Positions 1-5,065 of a DNA stretch of 5,065 nt are shown here, piece by piece. Within the stretch, counting starts at the first letter, position 1. Each line of letters starts with the position of its first letter. Made by a program: the position numbers and the translations under genes. Under the pieces are notes generated by a model, which saw only the letters and a list, made by a program, of their open reading frames with translations, ran no database searches and was not told the DNA's origin. This DNA comes from Comamonadaceae bacterium (GTDB lineage Bacteria; Pseudomonadota; Gammaproteobacteria; Burkholderiales; Burkholderiaceae_C), in NCBI GenBank assembly GCA_013298415.1, contig JAAFHN010000240.1:1-5065 (forward strand), read 5' to 3'.

Positions 1-1069
1 CGCGCGCATTCACCACGGGGCGCGGCGTGAGGTGCCAGGCGGCGAGTTCTTTGTAAGTGTTGTTGAGGCGAGTTGGCAATCGCGGCTCGTAGCTCACGTC
101 GTAATACCAATCGTTGAATCCTCCTGGCCGCGCCAAAGGCACATGCACCACGCTGCCCGGCTCCAGCGCCGCGCGGCCCGAGACAAATCGCTGAGTGAGC
201 TCCACGAATTGGCTCACCGTGTCTTGCACACCCGGGGGTCGGGCCATGGTGTTGCCGTCTGAAAACGCGAGGGCTTGCTCATCCAGCACCAGTTTGCGGG
301 GTTTGCTCAGCACCTCTTCGTACACCTGAGGCCACAGCACCGTGGGCTTCACCAGGCCTTGGCTGACCATCTTCACATCGATCACGCCCAGGTTGACGTT
401 GAGAAGCACTTGGTATTTGTCGCCCGTGCGTTGCCAAGTCACATTGGCTTTGCCGGTGATTTGGCCACGGTACTCGCCTGTCACGCGGTAGTTGAGCCGC
501 GTATCGCTGGGCCAGGCCTCGATGGTGCCGGTGCCGCTGCCCACGCTGCTGGTGGACACGGTGGCCAATAGAGGCGGCGCGACCACAGCCGTGCCAGTTG
601 CGCGCACGCCGAGCGTATCGAGCACGCGCAGCGCGGTGTCGGGCAGGGTGTCGGCTTGGGTGAGCTTTTTGGGCTCGGGCGGCGGCTCTGGGATCGGCTC
701 TGGCTTGGGCGGCTCCGGTGGATCAACAGGCTTAATTACTTCTGTTTTTGTAGCATCAGATGCTTTGGAATCGGGGACAGAGGCTTGTTTTGGTGCTGAA
801 TTCGGTGGCGGAGGCGGCTCTGCGGCCGCTGGCAGGCTGGGCGGAGTGGCAGGGGCGAGCATGCGTGTGAAAAGCGGCTCTTCCATGGTTTTCACGCCGC
901 TCATGCCCGATGCCACGCGGTACAGGCCCAAGAGCGAGGCCGCGTGAGCGATCAGCACAATGGCGAGCAGGCCAAACCAAATGGACCAACGCGGCCCACC
1001 TTGATTGCTTGGCAAAGAAAGCTTGCGTGCGGCGGGTGCCACATCCATGCGGTTTGCAAGCGCAGCCAT
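1..1069 (-). CDS. DUF3108 domain protein with N-terminal membrane anchor and proline-rich linker (3' end cut by window)
   Basis: The reading frame is open from the ATG at 1069 to the window edge and gives 356 residues without a stop; the C-terminus, probably a few dozen residues, lies outside. Residues 28-50 form one hydrophobic segment (WSIWFGLLAIVLIAHAASLL), consistent with a signal anchor. Residues 72-135 are rich in Pro, Glu and Lys (PEPPKPEPIPEPPPEP), a TonB-like spacer. From about residue 184 the chain matches my memory of Burkholderiales DUF3108 proteins: LNYRVTGEYRGQITGKANVTW, then WPQVYEEVL, then PPGVQDTVSQFVELTQRF, then VPLARPGGFNDWYYDV. The function of DUF3108 is not established; an envelope location is inferred from the anchor. 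The gene starts 20 bases after the M61 protease stop, so it is probably co-transcribed. No strong Shine-Dalgarno is visible, and the ATG at residue 8 (1048) is an alternative start. The frame is well supported; the family name rests on recognition only. Confidence 0.85.
   Translation of the reverse strand, partial: MAALANRMDVAPAARKLSLPSNQGGPRWSIWFGLLAIVLIAHAASLLGLYRVASGMSGVKTMEEPLFTRMLAPATPPSLPAAAEPPPPPNSAPKQASVPDSKASDATKTEVIKPVDPPEPPKPEPIPEPPPEPKKLTQADTLPDTALRVLDTLGVRATGTAVVAPPLLATVSTSSVGSGTGTIEAWPSDTRLNYRVTGEYRGQITGKANVTWQRTGDKYQVLLNVNLGVIDVKMVSQGLVKPTVLWPQVYEEVLSKPRKLVLDEQALAFSDGNTMARPPGVQDTVSQFVELTQRFVSGRAALEPGSVVHVPLARPGGFNDWYYDVSYEPRLPTRLNNTYKELAAWHLTPRPVVNAR
731..770. other. AT-rich patch with a palindrome inside the DUF3108 linker
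   Basis: A hand count gives 13 G/C in 40 bases here, against a strongly GC-rich surrounding. It encodes residues 100-113 of the DUF3108 protein, the only part of the linker rich in Lys, Thr and Ser with A/T-ending codons (ACA AAA ACA GAA GTA ATT). It contains the inverted repeat AGCATC-A-GATGCT at 752-764, with perfect 6-base arms and a 1-base centre. The frame stays open through it. It may be a fragment of a dispersed chromosomal repeat that inserted in frame, or simply drift in a tolerant linker. Confidence 0.5.
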
Positions 1070-1089
1070 GCGAGCCAGGCCCCGGGCGC

Positions 1090-3096
1090 TCAGCCGCGTG
1101 CGCCTGCACCGCCCACCCAGCGGGTGCAGGCGGCCACATCCAGCAGGGCAAGCCGCGGCGTGTCGGCTTCTTGGGCGGGGCTGGGCAGGGCCAAGGGCAG
1201 CCGCAGCACGCGCTGATCGCGCACCACCAAGGCGGCCAAGGCCTGGCCCGGCAGCGCCATCTGGCGCAGTTGCTGCAATGAGCCGATGCGCCAAGTGTTG
1301 CTGGCAGCGCAGGTCATCGGGGCGGCAGCCGACTTGCGGCTGGCCGAAGCGGGGCTCTGCACGCCGGAGCCTTGCGCTCCGGGTGTTTCCAGCGCCCACC
1401 ACTCGTCGCCCGCCGCAAAGCCTGCGGCATGTGCCACACCGCCTTGGATCACGGCTTTCACTTGCACCACATGGCCTTCGCTCACCACCAGGCCCAGGCT
1501 TGCAGCCATGCCGGCTGAATTGGCTTGGCGCTGGGTCTGTAGGCTCACGCCGTGGGCGCCGAACAGCGCCTTGAGCGGCAACTCTTCCGTGCCGTGCACC
1601 CAGGCCGCGATTTCTGGCGCGAAGCTGCGGCCTGACAAATCGGCCAGGGTTTTCGCAAACTGCGCTTCGCTCATCGGCCCACCGCCGGTGCGCTTGTAGA
1701 GCTCGCGCATCACTGCATCGAGCGTGGTGCGGCCTTCGCTGCGCAGCGTGAGGTCAAAGCACAAGGCCACCAAGCTGCCCTTGGTGTAGTAGCTCACATT
1801 CGCGTTTGGGCTGTTGGAGTCGGGCCGATAGTATTTCACCCAGGCATCAAAGCTGGCCTGAGCCACGCTTTGCGCCTTGCGCCCCGGCTGGGCCAGCACG
1901 CCTTGAATGGTTTTTTCCAGGAGGCTCAGGTAGTGATCGGGCTGGATCAGGCCCGCACGCACCAAAAGCAAATCGTCGTAGTAGCTGGTGAAGCCTTCAA
2001 AAAACCACAGCAGCTGGGTGTATTGCTCGGCGTCAAACGCATAGCGCTCGAATTCGGCGGGGCGCAAGCGCTTCACATTCCAGGTGTGGAAGTACTCGTG
2101 GCTGATGAGGCCCAAAAGCCGGGTGTAGCCTTCGCCATTGGGCAAATGGGCCGCGCTGAGCGTGCTGCTGCCGCTTGCACTTTGCGCAGGCAAATCGCCG
2201 CGCTTGGCGATCAGGGCCGTGCTGTGGCGGTGCTCCAAGCCGCCGTAGCCATCGGCGACTGCGTTGAGCATGAAGGCGTAGCGGCGCATGGGTGCTGAGC
2301 CCTTGCGCGCGGGTTTGCCTGTGGGGCTGTGCCAGAAATCGATGGCCGCTTCGCAAATGCGTTGCGTGTCAGCCAAGAGTCTTGCGCCATCGAAGCTGGG
2401 CAAGGCGCCTGCCACGGCAAACACATGCGGCGTGCCGCGCGCACTGAATTCACCCACCCAGAGCCTGCCGCCCTCTTCTACTGGCAAGCCGAGTTCAAAC
2501 GGGCTGTCGGCCAGCTCTTCGTAGCCGCCTGCGGTGTAGGCGCAAAAGCCTCGCCTTTCGGCTGCGGTTTTGGGTGGCGCATCAGGCTCCAGGCCTGTGA
2601 TCACGCGCCACTTGGCGGTGGCGGGCGTGGGCAGCAGCGTGATGCGATGCGGTGCGTCGTCGAGCCCGTGCACGCGCAGGCACAGGCTCGTGGGGTTGAA
2701 AAAGCCGCGATCGGCATCCAACCAGGCTGAGCGCACCGAGTTGTCGTGTGCATGAACGAGGATGCGCACCCAAACCGGTTTGCCCGGTGTGCAGCTGGCT
2801 TGCCATGTGTTTTTGTTGATTTGGGTGAGAGCGAGTGCTTTGCCGCGCGCGCCCTGCCTCGCTTCGATTTGCTGGATGTGCTTGGCGAACTCGCGCACCA
2901 TGTAGCTGCCCGCGATCCACACCGGCATGCTGAGCGAAACAGTGCTGCTGTGCGCTGCATCGATGCGCAGTACGGCCTCCCACAGGTGAGCGTGCACATC
3001 GTGGGCGCGCAGCTCGTAGTGCGGGCTGGGCTGGGGCCCTGGTGATTTCTGAGCGCTTTTGCTCACTGTCTGGCCAGCCACTGGGCGCTTGCTCAT
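1090..3096 (-). CDS. M61-family zinc metallopeptidase (glycyl aminopeptidase type) with PDZ domain
   Basis: The product is 668 residues. The zinc site is HEYFH at residues 333-337 (bases 2086-2100), with a probable third ligand Glu367 in WFFEGFTSYYDD. The conserved GYGGLEHRHST stretch lies at 283-293, and NVSYYTKG at 433-440 holds the likely catalytic Tyr region of M61 enzymes. In order, an N-terminal beta domain covers about 26-190, the catalytic thermolysin-like domain about 270-510, and a PDZ domain about 530-632 (LGLVVSEGHVVQVKAVIQGG). Known M61 members release N-terminal Gly or Ala or act as endopeptidases; the substrate here is unknown. No signal peptide is seen (MSKRPVAGQTVSKSAQ), so a cytoplasmic enzyme is inferred. 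The start at 3096 was chosen because its ATG overlaps the dsbC stop as ATGA, with AAGG four bases upstream; the open frame extends to 3267 but would run inside dsbC. A Ser/Ala-rich loop at 571-600 interrupts the PDZ domain. Confidence 0.93.
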   Translation of the reverse strand: MSKRPVAGQTVSKSAQKSPGPQPSPHYELRAHDVHAHLWEAVLRIDAAHSSTVSLSMPVWIAGSYMVREFAKHIQQIEARQGARGKALALTQINKNTWQASCTPGKPVWVRILVHAHDNSVRSAWLDADRGFFNPTSLCLRVHGLDDAPHRITLLPTPATAKWRVITGLEPDAPPKTAAERRGFCAYTAGGYEELADSPFELGLPVEEGGRLWVGEFSARGTPHVFAVAGALPSFDGARLLADTQRICEAAIDFWHSPTGKPARKGSAPMRRYAFMLNAVADGYGGLEHRHSTALIAKRGDLPAQSASGSSTLSAAHLPNGEGYTRLLGLISHEYFHTWNVKRLRPAEFERYAFDAEQYTQLLWFFEGFTSYYDDLLLVRAGLIQPDHYLSLLEKTIQGVLAQPGRKAQSVAQASFDAWVKYYRPDSNSPNANVSYYTKGSLVALCFDLTLRSEGRTTLDAVMRELYKRTGGGPMSEAQFAKTLADLSGRSFAPEIAAWVHGTEELPLKALFGAHGVSLQTQRQANSAGMAASLGLVVSEGHVVQVKAVIQGGVAHAAGFAAGDEWWALETPGAQGSGVQSPASASRKSAAAPMTCAASNTWRIGSLQQLRQMALPGQALAALVVRDQRVLRLPLALPSPAQEADTPRLALLDVAACTRWVGGAGARG
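3093..3096 (-). promoter_or_regulatory. ATGA stop-start overlap joining dsbC to the M61 gene
   Basis: The M61 ATG (3096-3094) and the dsbC TGA (3095-3093) share bases in the four-base ATGA. A weak AAGG Shine-Dalgarno lies within the last dsbC codons. This arrangement is typical of translational coupling and supports co-transcription of the two genes. Confidence 0.8.
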
Positions 3097-3860
3097 TGCG
3101 CCTTGGCGGTTTCTGGCTTGCCGATGTCGCTCAGGATTTTCTCCACTTGCGCCGCGCCAATCGCGCCTGGGATGCGTTGGCCATCGGCAAAAATCAGTGT
3201 GGGCGTGCCTGTGATTCGAGTTTTTTTGCCGAATTCCACATTGCGCGCCAAGGCCGTCACGTCGCATTTGTCAGCTGCGCCGGGGGCGGGAATCACCTGA
3301 TCGCGCACCATCCAATCCTGCCAGGCTTTGGCGCGATCCTTGGCGCACCAAATGTTGCGCGATGTGTCGGTGGAGCCCTGGCCCAAGATCGGGTAAAGGA
3401 ACATGTGGATGGTCACGTTGTCCACATTCTGCAAATCGCGCTCGAAGCGCTTGCAGTAGCCGCAGTTCGGGTCTTCAAACACCGCGATCTTGCGTTTGCC
3501 GTTGCCGCGCACGATGGTGAAGGCGTCTTTCACGGGCAGCTTGGCGAAATCGATGGCGGTGAGCTTGTTCACGCGCTCTTCGGTCAAGTTGCGCTTGCTC
3601 TTGGTATCGATGATTTCGCCTTGGATCAGGTGATTGGCCTCCGCATCGGTGTAGACGATTTGGGAATCGTTCACCCGCAATTCCCAAATGCCGGGAATGG
3701 TGCTCAAGCGCACTTCATCGGGCTTGGGCAGATTGGGAAATCGTTCGGCCAAGTTTTTGCGAATCACGGCTTCGTTGGCGAAAGCGGGCAAGCTGGTGAG
3801 CGCAGTGGCGGCCAAGAGAGTTGGCAGCAGTGTGGCCGCGAGGGTTTTCAAGGTGTTCAT
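3093..3860 (-). CDS. dsbC: Periplasmic thiol:disulfide interchange protein, DsbC type
   Basis: The product is 255 residues, close to the usual DsbC length. A signal peptide covers residues 1-28 (MNTLKTLAATLLPTLLAATA then LTSLPAFA), with probable cleavage at AFA-NE, so it is exported to the periplasm. Residues 29 to about 95 match the N-terminal dimerisation domain (IRKNLAERFPNL, then GIWELRVNDSQIVYTDAEANHL and a GEIID turn). A linker leads to a thioredoxin fold with the active site CGYC at 133-136 (bases 3453-3464) in VFEDPNCGYCKRFE. The cis-proline loop is TGTPTLIF with Pro220. Cys172 and Cys199 probably form the second, structural disulfide known in DsbC. DsbC isomerises wrong disulfides and is kept reduced by DsbD; no dsbD is in this window. 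The ATG at 3860 is chosen because the signal peptide begins there; the frame is open to 3971 but the extra residues look non-coding. No strong Shine-Dalgarno is visible. DsbG is less likely given CGYC and length. Confidence 0.95.
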   Translation of the reverse strand: MNTLKTLAATLLPTLLAATALTSLPAFANEAVIRKNLAERFPNLPKPDEVRLSTIPGIWELRVNDSQIVYTDAEANHLIQGEIIDTKSKRNLTEERVNKLTAIDFAKLPVKDAFTIVRGNGKRKIAVFEDPNCGYCKRFERDLQNVDNVTIHMFLYPILGQGSTDTSRNIWCAKDRAKAWQDWMVRDQVIPAPGAADKCDVTALARNVEFGKKTRITGTPTLIFADGQRIPGAIGAAQVEKILSDIGKPETAKAQ

Positions 3861-3945
3861 GGGATGAAAAAGGGTTTTGCGCCCAAGTGTAGGGGCAGGT
3901 GTGGGGCGAGGCCGGGCGTGGGGACTTGGTGGGAGCGAGCGGCTT

Positions 3946-3958
3946 GCGAAAAGTTCGC
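3946..3958 (-). repeat. Short inverted repeat GCGAA-CTT-TTCGC
   Basis: On the minus strand the 5-base arms GCGAA and TTCGC are perfect complements around a 3-base loop. It lies 86 bases or more upstream of the dsbC ATG. It may be a weak RNA hairpin or an operator half-site pair, or chance. Confidence 0.3.
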
Positions 3959-3960
3959 GC

Positions 3961-3980
3961 CACCGACTCACCGACTCACC
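3961..3980. repeat. Tandem 8-base repeat, 2.5 copies
   Basis: The plus strand reads CACCGACT twice and then CACC, an exact period of 8 over 20 bases. It sits just downstream of the monooxygenase stop codon and upstream of dsbC. Such a short array could be slippage-prone; no function can be assigned. Confidence 0.6.
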
Positions 3981-3992
3981 CGCTCTGGCGGG
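3979..3992 (-). repeat. GC-rich hairpin directly after the monooxygenase stop codon
   Basis: Immediately after the TAG stop, the minus strand reads CCCGC-CAGA-GCGGG, with 5-base perfect arms and a 4-base loop. Its place suggests an attenuating or mRNA 3'-end structure, but there is no following T-run, so it is not called an intrinsic terminator. Confidence 0.35.
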
Positions 3993-5065
3993 CTATTGCA
4001 TGGCTTGGCGGATCAATTGGCGCTTGAGCCCCGGGCTTGCCTGGATGAGGCGCATGCCCGCTTGCCGCAAGCTGGGCCAGGCGCTGGCTGCCGCTGCCCA
4101 GGCGCTGGCGTTGAAAGCGGAAGGCGATGCTTGCCTGGGCTGCTGAAGCTGAAAAAGGCCTTCGGTGGCTGCAAACACTTGTGCAGCTTTGGCCTGGCGC
4201 TCACGCACGTAGGGCTTGAGCAGGCTGGGGTCGCTCAGTTTTCGCCAATAGGCCGAGCCTTGGCGCTGGGCAAGGTGCTTTGCCAGGCTGGCCACGTCGC
4301 CAAAACCCAGATTCAGACCCAAGCCAGCGAGGGGGTGCACGCGGTGGGCGCTGTCGCCAGCGAGCACCCAAGCTTGGCCACAGGATTCGCCGAGCCACTG
4401 GGCGCTGCGGCTCGCGGCGAGCGGCCAGGTTTGGCGAGGTGACAGCAAGTTCGGTTGCCGGGGCATGCCTGTGGCCTGCGCAAGCGCCTCGCAAAACGCC
4501 GCATCGTCTTGCGCCAGCAAACTCTCAGCTCGCGCATCTGGCACCGACCACACCAGCGCAGCCCGGTGCTGTCCGGCTTCATCCTGCATTGGCAGCAGGG
4601 CCAGCACTTCGCCGTTGGCAAACCACTGCTTGGCGGTGTGTTCATGCGGCGCAGCCAAGGCGAGCACGGCGGCCACGGAGTGCTGGCTGTAGGCCAAGTG
4701 TTCAGCAGCCGCCACGCCAAGCAAACCTTGGCTTCCCTCGCAGACCACGTGCAGCTGAGCTTGGGCTGAGGCAAGCGTGCCAACGGCCGGCACCCGCTGG
4801 ACTCGAAGCCGCTGCGCCAGGGCCTGCGCCAAAGCAGCGCTGAGCGCGCTGCCGGGCACGATCCAGGTGAGGGCCTCCTCGCCCGAGTCTTGCGCAGAAA
4901 ACGCGAGCGTGGCCGCGCCATCGTGCACTTGCATCTGCGCCACCGGGCAGGCCTGGGCTTCGGGCCAAGCGCCCAGGCCCTGCAAAAAGGCCAGCGAACT
5001 GGCGTTCAGCGCCATTGCCCTGTGATCGGGCTGGGCGGGGCGGCCCTCGGGGGCGCAGGTGAGCG
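3993..5065 (-). CDS. UbiH/UbiF/COQ6-family FAD-dependent monooxygenase (5' end cut by window)
   Basis: The frame is open from the window edge to a TAG at 3993. The Met at 5015 lies inside the conserved stretch DHRAMALNASSLAFLQGLGAW (usually RAYALN in the family), so it is not the start; the N-terminal Rossmann GxGxxG for FAD lies outside. Numbering from that Met, the second FAD motif is GDSAHRVHPLAGLGLNLG at 220-237 (bases 4358-4305), the signature of ubiquinone-ring hydroxylases, followed by GDVASLAKHL. The stretch QWFANGEVLALLPM at 130-143 and VWSVPDARAESLL at 155-167 also fit the family. These enzymes hydroxylate the aromatic ring of ubiquinone precursors with O2 and NAD(P)H at the inner membrane. 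Which ring position is modified cannot be told. Two changes from the consensus are noted: Leu232 replaces the usual Gln of AGQGxN, and VCEG replaces the usual ADG motif at 91-94. The last 60 residues are Ala/Ser/Gln rich. The stop is 132 bases from dsbC. Confidence 0.88.
   Translation of the reverse strand, partial: LTCAPEGRPAQPDHRAMALNASSLAFLQGLGAWPEAQACPVAQMQVHDGAATLAFSAQDSGEEALTWIVPGSALSAALAQALAQRLRVQRVPAVGTLASAQAQLHVVCEGSQGLLGVAAAEHLAYSQHSVAAVLALAAPHEHTAKQWFANGEVLALLPMQDEAGQHRAALVWSVPDARAESLLAQDDAAFCEALAQATGMPRQPNLLSPRQTWPLAASRSAQWLGESCGQAWVLAGDSAHRVHPLAGLGLNLGFGDVASLAKHLAQRQGSAYWRKLSDPSLLKPYVRERQAKAAQVFAATEGLFQLQQPRQASPSAFNASAWAAAASAWPSLRQAGMRLIQASPGLKRQLIRQAMQ

Larger units (their letters stand above)
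3861..3992. other. Intergenic region between the monooxygenase gene and dsbC
   Basis: These 132 bases hold no convincing gene on either strand. They contain a tandem octamer repeat and two short inverted repeats, listed separately, and presumably the leader of dsbC. No clear -35/-10 pair and no hairpin followed by a T-run is visible, so whether transcription reads through from the upstream gene cannot be decided from sequence. Confidence 0.7.

Noticed and set aside
492..947. 151-codon Gly/Ser-rich open frame on the plus strand
   Set aside because: It is the complement of the Pro/Glu-rich DUF3108 linker, so the Gly/Ser repeats are mirror images of proline codons.
756..1151. 131-codon minus-strand frame at the protease-DUF3108 junction
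   Set aside because: It is out of frame with both flanking genes and overlaps the end of one and the start of the other; its composition (Cys, His, Arg, Trp rich) is typical of a shadow frame.
3097..3267. 57-residue N-terminal extension of the M61 protease
   Set aside because: It would overlap the catalytic-domain end of dsbC, shows no conserved residues, and the ATGA overlap at 3096 gives a natural start.
3886..3891. TACACT on the minus strand as a -10 box for dsbC
   Set aside because: No -35-like hexamer is found at 16-18 bases upstream, so a sigma-70 promoter cannot be supported.
3861..3971. 37-residue N-terminal extension of DsbC from an ATG at 3971
   Set aside because: It would bury the signal peptide behind an Arg/Pro-rich stretch, which is incompatible with export.
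3979..3992. Intrinsic terminator after the monooxygenase gene
   Set aside because: The stem is only 5 bases and no T-run follows it in the direction of transcription.
3042..4442. 466-codon open frame on the plus strand antisense to dsbC and its neighbours
   Set aside because: It runs across three minus-strand genes and the intergenic gap, and its protein has no recognisable domain. High GC at third codon positions keeps the antisense frame free of stops. DsbC and the UbiH-type protein are clearly real on the other strand.
5013..5015. ATG at 5015 as the true start of the monooxygenase
   Set aside because: The residues before it continue the family pattern (PDHRA-MALNAS), and the FAD Rossmann motif would be missing, so the gene must extend past the window edge.

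Overview
The window reads as chromosomal DNA of a GC-rich betaproteobacterium, most likely Burkholderiales and probably Comamonadaceae. This is inferred from the protein types (a Burkholderiales-style DUF3108 protein, an M61 protease with HEYFH, a DsbC with CGYC, a UbiH-family hydroxylase) and from codons rich in G/C at third positions. No database search was possible, so the genus is open.

All four recognisable genes lie on the minus strand, so transcription runs from high to low coordinates. In that order they are: (1) 5065-3993, the C-terminal part of a UbiH/UbiF/COQ6-type FAD-dependent monooxygenase, cut by the window edge at its N-terminus; (2) 3992-3861, a 132-base intergenic stretch with a short tandem repeat and two small hairpins; (3) 3860-3093, a complete periplasmic disulfide isomerase of the DsbC type with signal peptide; (4) 3096-1090, a complete M61-family zinc metalloprotease with a C-terminal PDZ domain, whose ATG overlaps the dsbC stop as ATGA; (5) 1069-1, a DUF3108 protein with an N-terminal membrane anchor and a proline-rich linker, starting 20 bases after the protease stop and cut at its C-terminus by the window edge.

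The overlap and the 20-base gap suggest that dsbC, the M61 gene and the DUF3108 gene are one transcription unit. The monooxygenase may be its first gene or a separate unit upstream. The products act in different places: ubiquinone synthesis at the inner membrane, periplasmic disulfide repair, apparently cytoplasmic peptide cleavage, and an envelope protein of unknown role. A single pathway is therefore not evident, and the cluster looks like a conserved housekeeping neighbourhood. I see no mobile element, CRISPR array, tRNA or rRNA, and no clear new system. The most unusual local signal is an AT-rich, palindrome-bearing patch inside the DUF3108 linker. The plus strand carries only antisense shadow reading frames.
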